Assembly: GCF_003762835.1 (NCBI RefSeq) | Contig: NZ_RJWA01000001.1 | Coordinates: 1,054,001 to 1,118,000, forward strand | From: Micromonospora sp. HM5-17 | Lineage (GTDB): Bacteria; Actinomycetota; Actinomycetes; Mycobacteriales; Micromonosporaceae | Length of the DNA stretch: 64,000 nt | Reading direction: 5' to 3' | Shown here: positions 47,488-56,733 of the stretch, one piece after another | Layout: every line of letters starts with the position of its first letter | Numbering within the stretch: the first letter of the stretch is position 1 | Notes under the pieces: model-generated | Told to the model about the DNA's origin: nothing | Database searches by the model: none | Seen by the model: only the letters and a program-made list of their open reading frames with translations | Made by a program: the position numbers and the translations under genes

Positions 47488-48918
47488 ATGACTGACACCG
47501 CCGCCCGTACGGGCACGACGGCCGTCCCCGACCGCGCCGGCAGTCCGGCCACCGTCTCGGCGGCCGGCGCCGGGGCCAGCCGGTCGGGTCGCCGGCACCA
47601 GCTCGACGACTGGCGCCCGGAGGACCCGGACTTCTGGCGCACCACGGGGGCGCCGATCGCCCGGCGCAACCTGCTCGTCTCGGTCTTCTCCGAGCACGTC
47701 GGCTTCTCGGTGTGGAGCCTCTGGTCGGTGATGGTGCTCTTCCTCGGTCCCGAGTACGGCATCGACCCGGCCGGGAAGTTCCTGCTCACCGCCGTGCCGA
47801 CCGCGCTCGGCTCGGTCCTGCGGCTGCCGTACACGCTCGCGGTGGCCCGCTTCGGCGGCCGGAACTGGACGATCGTCAGCGCGCTGCTGCTGCTCGTGCC
47901 GACGGTGCCGATGGCGATCCTGATCGAGCCGGGAGTCTCGTACGGCACGCTGATGGTGCTGGCGTGTCTCGCCGGGGTCGGGGGCGGCAACTTCGCCTCG
48001 TCGATGGCGAACATCAACCTCTTCTACCCCCAGCACCGCAAGGGCTGGGCGCTCGGGCTGAACGCGGGCGGCGGCAACATCGGGGTCGCGACGGTCCAGC
48101 TCGTCGGGCTGGCCGTGTTGGCCACGGCCGGCACCGCGCACCCGCGGCTGGTGCCGGCGGTCTACATCCCGTTGATCGTGGCCGCCGCGCTCGCCTCGGC
48201 GCACTACATGGACAACATCACCGGGGCCCGGAACGAAAGGCGGGCGATGCGCGAGGCGACCCGGGACCCGCACACCTGGATCATGTCGTTGCTCTACATC
48301 GGCACCTTCGGGTCGTTCATCGGGTTCGGCTTCGCGTTCGGCCAGGTACTCCAGGTGCAGTTCCGGGAGCAGTTCGCCACGCCGGTCGACGCGGCGTACC
48401 TGACCTTCCTCGGGCCGCTGGTCGGCTCGCTGATCCGCCCGGTCGGCGGCTGGCTGGCCGACCGGTTCGGCGGAGCCCGGGTCACCCTCTGGAACTTCGC
48501 GGCGATGGCCGCCGGTGCCGGGCTGGTCTACGTCGCCTCGGGTGAGCGCTCGCTTCCGCTCTACCTGACCGGGTTCGTCGGGCTCTTCGTCTTTTCCGGG
48601 ATCGGCAACGGGTCGACGTACAAGATGATCCCGGCGATCTTCCGGGCCAGGGCGGCCCGGGCGGTCGCGGCGGGGGAGCTCGACGCCGAGACGGCGCAGC
48701 GGTGGGCGTGGCGGCTCTCCGGGGCGCTGATCGGGATCGCCAGCGCGGTCGGGGCCTTCGGTGGGGTACTGGTCAACATCGCGTTCCGCCAGTCGTTCCT
48801 CGCGTACGCCAGCGCCGACGCCGCCTACCTCGCCTTCATCGCCTGGTATGCGGTCTGTTTTCTGGTGACCTGGGCGGTCTACCTGCGGCCGTCGCGGACC
48901 ACCCTGCCGGGGGTGTGA
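47488..48918 (+). CDS. narK: Nitrate/nitrite MFS transporter
   Basis: A 476-residue NarK/NasA-type major facilitator with about 12 membrane segments after a ~60-residue hydrophilic N-terminus. The nitrate-porter signature is present twice: GVGGGNFASSMANINLFYP and GIGNGSTYKMIPAIF; WALGLNAGGGNIGVATVQL follows the first. It would import nitrate for the divergent nasA-nirBD operon. The ATG is set by its promoter spacing. Confidence 0.95.
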   Translation: MTDTAARTGTTAVPDRAGSPATVSAAGAGASRSGRRHQLDDWRPEDPDFWRTTGAPIARRNLLVSVFSEHVGFSVWSLWSVMVLFLGPEYGIDPAGKFLLTAVPTALGSVLRLPYTLAVARFGGRNWTIVSALLLLVPTVPMAILIEPGVSYGTLMVLACLAGVGGGNFASSMANINLFYPQHRKGWALGLNAGGGNIGVATVQLVGLAVLATAGTAHPRLVPAVYIPLIVAAALASAHYMDNITGARNERRAMREATRDPHTWIMSLLYIGTFGSFIGFGFAFGQVLQVQFREQFATPVDAAYLTFLGPLVGSLIRPVGGWLADRFGGARVTLWNFAAMAAGAGLVYVASGERSLPLYLTGFVGLFVFSGIGNGSTYKMIPAIFRARAARAVAAGELDAETAQRWAWRLSGALIGIASAVGAFGGVLVNIAFRQSFLAYASADAAYLAFIAWYAVCFLVTWAVYLRPSRTTLPGV

Positions 48919-49309
48919 CGCTTCTTCCTGATTCTACCTATTCTGTGCCGGTAGGTTCTGAAGGACCGGTGTCGGCAGACGTGCCCGACCGGCTTCCCCG
49001 ACCGCGGCTGGCGCCCGGCCCGGATCGGTTCCCGGCCGGGGCCGGCCTACCCGCCCGGACGGGCTCTCTCCGGGCCGCCGTGCCGGAGGCCGTCGGGTGC
49101 GGCGGGGTCGGGGCGGGACGACCGGGCCCGTTTTGACCCCGCCGGAGGGGACCGGGTATCGTTGCCTGCTGTTGTGTGACAACCAAGTTTTCACGTGACA
49201 GCCTAAAGCGTGCCCTCAGGTGCGGACGTGCCTCAGGTACGCTTGGTCGTTTGTGCGCGCCTGGCGACCGGTGCGTGACCCCAGACCGACGACGAGACAA
49301 GGTAGACCT
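48919..49309. other. Intergenic region before rplM
   Basis: A 391-base GC-rich spacer with several possible stem-loops but no gene. It holds the rplM promoter and, further down, a short near-direct repeat (49210-49221 and 49228-49238) containing CCTCAGGT, followed by a TACGCT that could be a second -10. Confidence 0.5.
49133..49162 (+). promoter_or_regulatory. Promoter of rplM-rpsI
   Basis: TTGACC (49133-49138), an 18-nt spacer and TATCGT (49157-49162) make a strong housekeeping-type promoter about 148 bases before the rplM start, giving a long 5' leader. Confidence 0.6.
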
Positions 49310-49753
49310 GTGCGTACGTACAGCCCGAAGCCGGGTGAAATTGAGCGTCAGTGGCACGTCATCGACGCTTCTGACGTCGTGCTGGGCCGACTGGCCACCC
49401 ATGCCGCCACGCTGCTGCGGGGCAAGCACAAGCCGACTTTCGCGCCGCACGTCGACACCGGCGACTTCGTTGTCATCATCAACGCGGGCAAGGTGGCGCT
49501 GACCGGCAACAAGCGGCAGCAGAAGATCGCCTACCGGCACTCGGGCTACCCGGGCGGACTGAAGCGGATCGGCTACGACGAGCTGCTCGCGAAGCGCCCC
49601 GAGCGCGCCGTCGAGCTTGCCGTCAAGGGCATGCTCCCGCACAACAAGCTCGGCCGTAAGCTGATCAAGAAGCTGAAGGTCTACGCCGGTGCCGAGCACC
49701 CGCACGCCGCGCAGAAGCCGGTGCCGTTCGAGATCAAGCAGATCGCGCAGTGA
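49310..49753 (+). CDS. rplM: 50S ribosomal protein L13
   Basis: Ribosomal protein L13, 147 residues from a [23 protein letters not shown], then [34 protein letters not shown], and [25 protein letters not shown]. It is co-transcribed with rpsI, the universal L13-S9 pair. Confidence 0.97.
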   Translation: MRTYSPKPGEIERQWHVIDASDVVLGRLATHAATLLRGKHKPTFAPHVDTGDFVVIINAGKVALTGNKRQQKIAYRHSGYPGGLKRIGYDELLAKRPERAVELAVKGMLPHNKLGRKLIKKLKVYAGAEHPHAAQKPVPFEIKQIAQ

Positions 49754-49773
49754 GCGCGGGCGAAGGAAACAGC

Positions 49774-50226
49774 ATGACCGACACCATCGCGACCGCCGAC
49801 GCTCCGGTGCTCGCCCCGGTCGTCCGGGCTCCCCGCGGCGACCGGCCGATCCAGACCGTGGGCCGCCGCAAGGAGGCGATCGTCCGGGTCCGTATCGTCC
49901 CCGGGAGCGGCAAGATCATCTGCAACGGGCGGGACCTGGAGGCGTACTTCCCCAGCAAGGTCCACCAGCAGATGATCAAGGAGCCGCTGGTGACCGTCGA
50001 GAAGACGGAGACCTTCGACGTCATCGCCAACCTCCGTGGTGGCGGCATCACCGGCCAGGCCGGCGCGCTGCGCCTCGCGGTCGCCCGGGCGCTGGTCGCG
50101 AACGACCCCGATGACCGCCCCGCCCTGAAGAAGGCCGGCTTTCTCACCCGCGACGCCCGGGTCAAGGAGAGCAAGAAGTACGGCCTCAAGAAGGCTCGCA
50201 AGGCTCCGCAGTACTCGAAGCGCTGA
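49774..50226 (+). CDS. rpsI: 30S ribosomal protein S9
   Basis: Ribosomal protein S9, 150 residues, whose C-terminus [12 protein letters not shown] reaches the P-site t[24 protein letters not shown] and [19 protein letters not shown] are conserved. The ATG at 49774 has GAAGGA upstream; the GTG at 49750 that overlaps the rplM stop is the alternative. Confidence 0.96.
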   Translation: MTDTIATADAPVLAPVVRAPRGDRPIQTVGRRKEAIVRVRIVPGSGKIICNGRDLEAYFPSKVHQQMIKEPLVTVEKTETFDVIANLRGGGITGQAGALRLAVARALVANDPDDRPALKKAGFLTRDARVKESKKYGLKKARKAPQYSKR

Positions 50227-50264
50227 GTGCGCCGCACCCCAGCGGCCACGCGCACGTCCGACCG

Positions 50265-50310
50265 GAACGGCCGGTACCGCCCCCTCCTGCGGTGGCGGTG
50301 CCGGCCGTTC
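50265..50310 (+). terminator. Terminator after rpsI
   Basis: Arms 50265-50281 and 50294-50310 pair over 17 bp with a single G-U wobble and a 12-nt loop, followed by CCCTTTCC. It ends the rplM-rpsI unit ahead of glmM. Confidence 0.75.
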
Positions 50311-50359
50311 GGCCCTTTCCTGGAGTTTCCATCGGTGTGCTCTCCGGAGGTTTCCGCAC

Positions 50360-51712
50360 ATGGGGCGGCTGTTCGGCACTGACGGCGTACGCGGACGCGC
50401 GAACGCCGACCTGACTCCTGAGCTGGCGCTGGCGATCGCGGTCGCCGCGGCACACACCCTCGCCGAGTCCGACCGCAGCCACCCGCCCCTCGCGGTGGTC
50501 GGCCGGGACACCCGGGCCAGCGGCGAGATGCTGGAGGCGGCGGTGGTCGCCGGGCTCACCAGCGCCGGCGCCAACGTGGTCCGAGTCGGGGTGCTGCCGA
50601 CACCCGGGGTGGCGTACCTGGTGGGCGAGACCAAGGCGGACTTCGGCGTGATGCTCTCCGCCTCGCACAACCCCATGCCCGACAACGGGATCAAGCTCTT
50701 CGCCGCGGGCGGGCACAAGCTGCCCGACGAGGTCGAGCTGCGGATCGAGTCGGCCGTCGAGGCGAACGAGGCGGCGGGCTGGACCCGTCCGACCGGGGCC
50801 GGCGTCGGCCGAGTCCACGACCTGCCGGACGGGGCCGAGCACTACGTGCAGCACCTGGTCGATACGGTCCCGCATCGGCTGGACGGCCTCAGGATCGTCG
50901 TTGACTGCGCGAACGGCGCTGCCTCGGAGGTCGCCCCGATGGCGTACCGGCAGGCCGGGGCCGAGGTGATCGCGATCCACGCCGAGCCCAATGGCCTCAA
51001 CATCAACGAGGACTGCGGCTCGCAGCACCTCGACGCGCTCCGCGCGGCCGTGCTGGAGCATGGTGCGGACCTCGGCGTCGCGCACGACGGCGACGCGGAC
51101 CGGTGCGTGGCGATGACCGCCGACGGTGCGGAGGTCGACGGCGACCAGATCATGGCGATCCTCGCGCTCGCGATGCGGGAGGCCGGCACACTGACCCAGG
51201 ACACCCTGGTTGCCACGGTGATGAGCAACCTCGGCCTGCGGCTCGCCATGTCCGCCGCCGGGATCCGGCTCGTCGAGACCAAGGTCGGCGACCGGTACGT
51301 CCTGGAGGAACTCCGGTCCTCCGGGCTGGCGCTCGGCGGCGAGCAGAGCGGCCACCTGGTGCTGCCGGCGTACGCCACCACGGGCGACGGCATCCTCACC
51401 GGCCTGCACCTGATGTCCCGGGTGGCGTCGACCGGCAGGTCGCTCGCCGAGCTGGCGGCCGTGGTGACGAAGCTGCCCCAGGTGTTGATCAACGTGCCGG
51501 TCGGGGACCGGACCGTGGGAGCCGGGGCGCCGGCGGTGCTCGGTGCGGTCGCCGAGGCCGAGGCCGAACTCGGCGAGACCGGCCGGGTGCTGCTCCGCCC
51601 GTCCGGTACCGAACCGCTGGTCCGGGTGATGGTGGAGGCGCCGACCCGGGAGCTCGCCCAGAGCGTCGCGGAGCGGATCGCCGCCCAGGTACGCGCGGCC
51701 AGCCCGGTGTAG
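50360..51712 (+). CDS. glmM: Phosphoglucosamine mutase
   Basis: GlmM converts glucosamine-6-phosphate to glucosamine-1-phosphate for UDP-GlcNAc and peptidoglycan. The 450-residue protein begins [15 protein letters not shown], has the phosphoserine motif [13 protein letters not shown] near residue 100, the metal loop DGDADR, and sugar loop GGEQSGH; the C-terminal phosphate site is [17 protein letters not shown] precedes the ATG. glmS, the preceding pathway step, lies about 2.6 kb downstream. Confidence 0.97.
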   Translation: MGRLFGTDGVRGRANADLTPELALAIAVAAAHTLAESDRSHPPLAVVGRDTRASGEMLEAAVVAGLTSAGANVVRVGVLPTPGVAYLVGETKADFGVMLSASHNPMPDNGIKLFAAGGHKLPDEVELRIESAVEANEAAGWTRPTGAGVGRVHDLPDGAEHYVQHLVDTVPHRLDGLRIVVDCANGAASEVAPMAYRQAGAEVIAIHAEPNGLNINEDCGSQHLDALRAAVLEHGADLGVAHDGDADRCVAMTADGAEVDGDQIMAILALAMREAGTLTQDTLVATVMSNLGLRLAMSAAGIRLVETKVGDRYVLEELRSSGLALGGEQSGHLVLPAYATTGDGILTGLHLMSRVASTGRSLAELAAVVTKLPQVLINVPVGDRTVGAGAPAVLGAVAEAEAELGETGRVLLRPSGTEPLVRVMVEAPTRELAQSVAERIAAQVRAASPV

Positions 51713-51740
51713 CCCCGGCCCTCCGCGCCGATCGTGGCTC

Positions 51741-51772
51741 GTCGCCCCGAAGCCGCCCGGCCTCGGGGCGAC
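51741..51772. terminator. Bidirectional terminator between glmM and the aminotransferase
   Basis: Arms 51741-51750 and 51763-51772 are perfect 10-bp complements with a 12-nt loop, located between the convergent stops. Confidence 0.7.
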
Positions 51773-51779
51773 TCCGTGG

Positions 51780-52970
51780 TCAGTGGGAGGTGAGTCGGCG
51801 GAGCCGGGAGGCCGCCTCCGCCAGCACCTCGGGCCGCTTGCAGAAGGCGAACCGGACCAGCCGTCGGCCGGCCTCGACGTCGTCGTAGAAGACCTGGGTC
51901 GGCACCGCCACCACCCCGCAGCGCTCCGGCAGCGTACGGCAGAACTCCACCCCGTCCCGGCCGCCGAGTGGACTGATGTCGGCGGTGACGAAGTACGTCC
52001 CCTCCGGCGGCAGCACCCCGAACCCCGCCTCGCGCAGTCCGGCGACGAGCTGGTCGCGGCGCGCCTGGAGGCCGGCCCGGAACCCGTGGTAGTAGCTGTC
52101 CGGCAGGCCCAGCGCCACCGCGACCGCCGGTTGCAGCGGCGCCCCGTTCACGAAGGTGAGGAACTGCTTCACCCGCAGGGTGGCGGCGACCAGCGGAGCC
52201 GGCCCGCTGGCCCAGCCGATCTTCCAGCCGGTGCAGGAGAAGGTCTTGCCCGCCGACGAGATCCGCAGGGTGCGCTCCCGCATCCCGGGCAGGCCGGCCA
52301 ACGGGAGGTGCGGGCTGCCGGCGTCGGTGAAGACGAGGTGCTCGTAGACCTCGTCGGTGACCGCGTACGCGTCGTACTCCTGGCACAGCTCGGCGATCAG
52401 CGCCAGCTCGTCGGCGCCGAAGACCTTGCCGGTCGGGTTGTGCGGCGAGTTGAGCAGCACCAGGCGGGTTCGCGGGCCGAACGCGGCCCGCAGGTCGGCG
52501 GGATCGAACCCGTACCGCCCGTCGGCGCCGGGCCGGAGCGTGACCGGGCGGCGGACCGCGCCGGCGAGCGCGATCGACGCCGCGTACGAGTCGTAGTACG
52601 GCTCGAAGCAGACCACCTCGTCGCCCGGCTCGGCCAGGCCGAGGATCGCCGCGGCGACCGCCTCGGTCGCACCGGCGGTGATCAGCACCTCGCCGTCGGG
52701 GTCGTACTCCAGGCCCCAGAACCGCCGCTGGTGCGCGGCGACCGCCGCGCGCAACGCGGGGATGCCAGGGCCCGGCGGATACTGGTTCTGCCCACTGCGC
52801 AGCGCATCGACCGCCGCAGCCAGCATCTCCGCCGGGCCGTCCGTGTCCGGGAACCCCTGGCCGAGGTTGACGGCGCCGGTACGCGCCGCCAGCGCCGACA
52901 TCTCCGCGAAGATGGTGGTGCCGAACGGGCGCATCCGGCGCACCAAGGGGTCATCGGTGCTCGTCGTCAC
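51780..52970 (-). CDS. PLP-dependent aminotransferase, class I
   Basis: A 396-residue fold-type I aminotransferase. VNLGQGFPDTDGP, ITAGATEAVAAAILGLAEPGDEVV, LNSPHNPTGKVF, the PLP lysine in ISSAGKTFSCTGWKIGW, and RFAFCKRPEVL are all in place. It best resembles the DapC (N-succinyl-diaminopimelate aminotransferase) or kynurenine aminotransferase-like group of actinobacteria; the sequence alone does not separate these. The GTG start follows a TAGGGT hexamer by 6 nt. Confidence 0.88.
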   Translation of the reverse strand: MTTSTDDPLVRRMRPFGTTIFAEMSALAARTGAVNLGQGFPDTDGPAEMLAAAVDALRSGQNQYPPGPGIPALRAAVAAHQRRFWGLEYDPDGEVLITAGATEAVAAAILGLAEPGDEVVCFEPYYDSYAASIALAGAVRRPVTLRPGADGRYGFDPADLRAAFGPRTRLVLLNSPHNPTGKVFGADELALIAELCQEYDAYAVTDEVYEHLVFTDAGSPHLPLAGLPGMRERTLRISSAGKTFSCTGWKIGWASGPAPLVAATLRVKQFLTFVNGAPLQPAVAVALGLPDSYYHGFRAGLQARRDQLVAGLREAGFGVLPPEGTYFVTADISPLGGRDGVEFCRTLPERCGVVAVPTQVFYDDVEAGRRLVRFAFCKRPEVLAEAASRLRRLTSH

Positions 52971-52976
52971 CCATTC

Positions 52977-52982
52977 ACCCTA
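52977..52982 (-). promoter_or_regulatory. -10 hexamer TAGGGT, leaderless type
   Basis: On the minus strand TAGGGT ends 6 nt before the aminotransferase GTG at 52970. Confidence 0.5.
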
Positions 52983-53110
52983 GGCGAATGGCGGAGGCGA
53001 GCCAGAAGGCAGGCTGTCCGCGACGGTGACCGCCACCGCGATGGTGGCGATCACCGTCGGGCCCGCTCCATGAACGCGGGGCCCGGACGGGCACGGGGCG
53101 CCCGACCGGG

Positions 53111-54115
53111 TCAGAAGAGGTTGGCGCTGCAGCCCACCGAACCGCGGCCCGAGCGGGTGTCGACCTGCTTGCCGTCGAAAATGATTCGGCAGGTCATCTC
53201 CCCGGAACCGCTGCGGCGGGTGGCGACGAGCGTGGCGAGGGGCACGCCCGAGGGCACGTCGACCGCCACGCGGAAGGGAAGCTCCTTCTCAGCTGCCACG
53301 GGCGTCCGGCCGTTCTCACTCGGCAGGTAGTTGATGAAGGCGCTCCCCTCGCCGTCGATCTCGTAGACCAGCCGGCCGTCGCCCGAGCCGCCTCCGGAAT
53401 CCCCCGGAGCGGCCGTCCCACCGGTCCCGTCCGTCCCACCGGTGCCCTCGGCCGAACTCTCCCCCGAAAGGTTCTGGTAGAGGAAGTAGCCGCCCACGGG
53501 GCCGCCGACGCAGCAGAGCAGCAGGACCACGACGAGCGCGATGATCAGACCGGTCTTCGACTTCTTGGCCGGGGCGGCGGGCTGGCCCGGTTGTCCGGGT
53601 TGCCCCGGCGGGTATCCGGGACCGGACGGGTATCCGGGCGCACCCGGACCGCCGGGCTGGTACGGCTGGTACGGCCCGCCGGCGGCCGGCGGTTGCGGCG
53701 TCGAGGGCTGGGGCGGCCCGTACCCCCCGGTGCCCGGGTTCGGCGCGCCGCTGGTGGGGTATGGCGATGCCGGGGTGCCACTGGTCGGGTAGGCCGCGGC
53801 CGGCGGGCTGCCCGTCGGGTACGGCGGAGTGGCCCCGGCGCCGGTGGCCGGCGGCCCGTACGGGTTGGGCGGCGGTGGGGTCGGCGCGTAGGGCGAGACC
53901 ACCCCGCCCTGGCCGTACGTCGTCGGCTGGGGCGGGCTGAAGCGGGTCGTCGGGGCGTTTTCCTCCTCGGCGCTGCCCGGCGGGGATGGCGGGGCGAACT
54001 TCGTGGTCGGTGCGTTCTCCTCGTCGGAGGATCCCGACCCGGATGCCGGGCCGAACCGGGTGGTCGGCGGCTCCGGCGCGGACAACGGGTCGTAGGAGGA
54101 AGGAGGCTCGGTCAT
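53111..54115 (-). CDS. Pro/Gly-rich membrane protein with MmpS-like C-terminal domain
   Basis: A 334-residue protein. Residues 1 to ~185 are Pro/Gly/Tyr-rich with repeated units such as ENAPTTKF/ENAPTTRF and GQPGQPGQP. One membrane helix at ~190-215 (TGLIIALVVVLLLCCVGGPVGGYFLY) leads to a Gly/Ser linker and a C-terminal β-domain (LVYEIDGEGSAFINY; LPFRVAVDVPSGVPLATLVATRR; MTCRIIFDGKQVDTRSG) resembling MmpS transport-accessory domains. The function is unknown. It has the same plan as the larger protein at 11.6-14.1 kb. Confidence 0.82.
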   Translation of the reverse strand: MTEPPSSYDPLSAPEPPTTRFGPASGSGSSDEENAPTTKFAPPSPPGSAEEENAPTTRFSPPQPTTYGQGGVVSPYAPTPPPPNPYGPPATGAGATPPYPTGSPPAAAYPTSGTPASPYPTSGAPNPGTGGYGPPQPSTPQPPAAGGPYQPYQPGGPGAPGYPSGPGYPPGQPGQPGQPAAPAKKSKTGLIIALVVVLLLCCVGGPVGGYFLYQNLSGESSAEGTGGTDGTGGTAAPGDSGGGSGDGRLVYEIDGEGSAFINYLPSENGRTPVAAEKELPFRVAVDVPSGVPLATLVATRRSGSGEMTCRIIFDGKQVDTRSGRGSVGCSANLF

Positions 54116-54348
54116 CGGGGTTAGCTCCAGATTGCGGACAGCAAGGGTATGGCGAGGTGGTGCCCGAGGGCTATGTAGGCCGATGCGCCAGTCACCGTAC
54201 CGCGTCCGTGCTGGTGGCGAGGTACCGGTAAGGGTCGGGCGCGGTGGGTGACAGGGTGCTCGCCGACTGGTCCCGGCCACCGACATATCGAGCAGGCGCG
54301 GTGATCGAACGAATGGCTTTCGCGCATGTCCGATGAGCGAATCTAGGT

Positions 54349-54354
54349 TAGGCT
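54349..54354 (+). promoter_or_regulatory. -10 hexamer TAGGCT, leaderless type
   Basis: TAGGCT lies 7 nt before the glmS ATG; an overlapping TAGGTT at 54344-54349 is a second candidate. Confidence 0.5.
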
Positions 54355-54361
54355 GCGGTCC

Positions 54362-56275
54362 ATGTGTGGAATCGTGGGATATGCCGGTGCCAGGCCGGCG
54401 CTGGGCATCGTGCTGGACGGGTTGCGCCGGTTGGAGTACCGCGGCTACGACTCGGCCGGGGTGGCGGTCGTCCACGACGGCGAGCTGCTGACCGAGAAGA
54501 AGGCCGGCAAGCTGGCCAACCTGGAGAAGGCGCTGTCCGAGCGGTCGACGGTGGAGCCGGGCTCCGATCTCGACGGTGGCGCCGGAATCGCGCTCGGCAC
54601 CACCGCGATCGGCCACACCCGCTGGGCCACCCACGGCGGCCCCACCGACCGCAACGCCCACCCGCACCGCGCGCACGACGGCCGGGTGGCCGTGATCCAC
54701 AACGGCATCATCGAGAACTTCGCCAAGCTCCGGGCCGAACTGGAGCGCCAGGGCGTCGAGTTCGTCAGCGACACCGACACCGAGTGCGCCGCGCACCTGC
54801 TCGCCGGCGAGCTGGCCCGGCTCCGCGCCGCCGGCGAGCCGGACGGTCCGCACCTGCTGGCCGCGGCGATGCGACAGGTCTGTCAACGGCTGGAGGGCGC
54901 CTTCACCCTGCTCGCCGTGGACGCCGGGATCCCCGGCGCGGTGGTCGGCGCGCGGCGTAACTCGCCGCTGGTGGTGGGTCGGGGTGTCGGCGAGAACTAC
55001 CTGGCCAGTGACGTCTCGGCCTTCATCGAGCACACGCGGGACGCGGTCGAACTCGGACAGGACCAGGTGGTCCTGATCACCGCGGACGACATCGAGATCA
55101 CCGACTTCGCCGGCCGGCCGGCGAGCGGTAAGGACTTCCACATTGGCTGGGACGCCTCGGCCGCCGAGAAGGGCGGCTACGACTACTTCATGCTCAAGGA
55201 GATCGCCGAGCAGCCGCAGGCGGTCGCCGACACCCTGCTCGGCCGGCTCACCGAGAGCGGCGAGATCGCGCTCGACGAGGTCCGCCTCACCGACCAGGAC
55301 CTGCGGGACGTCGACAAGATCTTCATTGTCGCCTGCGGCACCGCCTACCACTCGGGCATGGTCGCCAAGTACGCCATCGAGCACTGGACCCGGATCCCCT
55401 GCGAGGTCGAACTCGCCAGCGAGTTCCGCTACCGCGACCCGGTCCTGGACCGCTCCACCCTGGTGGTGGCGATCTCCCAGTCCGGCGAGACGATGGACAC
55501 CCTGATGGCGCTGCGGCACGCCAAGGAGCAGAAGGCCCGGGTGTTGGCGATCTGCAACACCAACGGCGCCACGATCCCACGCGAGTCGGACGCCGTCCTC
55601 TACACCCACGGCGGCCCCGAGATCGCGGTCGCCTCCACCAAGGCGTTCCTCACCCAGCTCGTCGCCTGTTACCTGATCGGCCTGCACCTCGCGCAGGTGC
55701 GCGGCATCAAGTACGCCGACGAGGTCGCCGCGGTGGTCGCGCAGCTCCAGGAGATGCCGGAGAAGCTGCGCCGGCTGCTGGCCGGGATCGAGCCGGTCCG
55801 CGAGCTGGCCCGGGAGCTGCGAAACGCACCGCAGGTGCTCTTCATCGGCCGGCACGTCGGGTTCCCGGTCGCGCTGGAGGGGGCGCTGAAGCTCAAGGAG
55901 CTGGCCTACATGCACGCCGAGGGGTTCGCGGCCGGTGAGCTGAAGCACGGCCCGATCGCCCTGATCGACCAGGGGACCCCGGTGGTCTGCATCGTGCCCT
56001 CCCCGGCCGGTCGCGGGGTGCTGCACGACAAGATCGTCTCCAACATCCAGGAGATCCGGGCCCGGGGCGCCCGGACGATCGTGATCGCCGAGGAGGGCGA
56101 CCGGACCGTGGTGCCGTACGCCGACCACCTGATCCCCGTGCCACGGACCCCGACCCTGCTCGCCCCGCTGGTCACCACGGTCCCGTTGCAGGTGCTCGCC
56201 TGCGAGATCGCCGCCGCCCGCGGGCACGACGTCGACCAGCCGCGCAACCTGGCCAAGTCGGTCACCGTGGAGTAG
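54362..56275 (+). CDS. glmS: Glutamine-fructose-6-phosphate aminotransferase (isomerizing)
   Basis: GlmS makes glucosamine-6-phosphate, the first step to UDP-GlcNAc. The 637-residue protein has the catalytic Cys2 in MCGIVGYAG, the glutaminase motifs GHTRWATHG and NGIIENF, two SIS domains ([32 protein letters not shown]) and the C-terminal [13 protein letters not shown]. The Cys next to Met requires exact initiation at this ATG. It is followed by acpS and nnrE/D. Confidence 0.97.
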   Translation: MCGIVGYAGARPALGIVLDGLRRLEYRGYDSAGVAVVHDGELLTEKKAGKLANLEKALSERSTVEPGSDLDGGAGIALGTTAIGHTRWATHGGPTDRNAHPHRAHDGRVAVIHNGIIENFAKLRAELERQGVEFVSDTDTECAAHLLAGELARLRAAGEPDGPHLLAAAMRQVCQRLEGAFTLLAVDAGIPGAVVGARRNSPLVVGRGVGENYLASDVSAFIEHTRDAVELGQDQVVLITADDIEITDFAGRPASGKDFHIGWDASAAEKGGYDYFMLKEIAEQPQAVADTLLGRLTESGEIALDEVRLTDQDLRDVDKIFIVACGTAYHSGMVAKYAIEHWTRIPCEVELASEFRYRDPVLDRSTLVVAISQSGETMDTLMALRHAKEQKARVLAICNTNGATIPRESDAVLYTHGGPEIAVASTKAFLTQLVACYLIGLHLAQVRGIKYADEVAAVVAQLQEMPEKLRRLLAGIEPVRELARELRNAPQVLFIGRHVGFPVALEGALKLKELAYMHAEGFAAGELKHGPIALIDQGTPVVCIVPSPAGRGVLHDKIVSNIQEIRARGARTIVIAEEGDRTVVPYADHLIPVPRTPTLLAPLVTTVPLQVLACEIAAARGHDVDQPRNLAKSVTVE

Positions 56276-56302
56276 CGGGCGTCCGCGTGCGGCGGACGCC
56301 GG

Positions 56303-56308
56303 TAGGGT
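56303..56308 (+). promoter_or_regulatory. -10 hexamer TAGGGT, leaderless type
   Basis: TAGGGT lies 7 nt before the acpS GTG at 56316. This favours it over the in-frame GTG at 56307, which is inside the hexamer. Confidence 0.5.
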
Positions 56309-56315
56309 GAGGCGC

Positions 56316-56684
56316 GTGATCGTCGCAGTCGGCATCGACGTCGTACGGGTCGACCGGTTCGCCCGGGCGCTCGCCCGGACGCCGCTGCTGGCCGACCGGC
56401 TCTTCACCGAGGCGGAACGGGTCACCCCCGCGGGCCGTCCCCGGCGGCCCGAGTCGCTCGCCGCCCGGTTCGCCGCCAAGGAGGCGGTGGCCAAGGCGCT
56501 CGGTGCCCCGGCCGGGCTGCGCTGGCACGACTGCGAGGTCGTCGCCGACCCCGACGGCCGGCCGGGGCTGACCGTCGCGGGCACGGTCGCGGCCGCCGCC
56601 GCCGCGCGTGGGGTCCAGCGCTGGCACCTGTCGTTGTCACACGACGGCGGCATCGCCTCGGCGATGGTGGTGGCGGAGCGATGA
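56316..56684 (+). CDS. acpS: Holo-[acyl-carrier-protein] synthase
   Basis: AcpS transfers 4'-phosphopantetheine to acyl carrier protein. The 122-residue protein has the two family motifs: [14 protein letters not shown] with the Mg-binding Asp, and [12 protein letters not shown] with the Glu. The C-terminus [20 protein letters not shown] is typical. It sits between glmS and nnrE/D, a common actinobacterial order. Confidence 0.95.
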   Translation: MIVAVGIDVVRVDRFARALARTPLLADRLFTEAERVTPAGRPRRPESLAARFAAKEAVAKALGAPAGLRWHDCEVVADPDGRPGLTVAGTVAAAAAARGVQRWHLSLSHDGGIASAMVVAER

Positions 56685-56733
56685 CGACGTCGTGGGGTCG
56701 GTCGACGGCACCGACGGGGAGCGGGGGGTCCGG

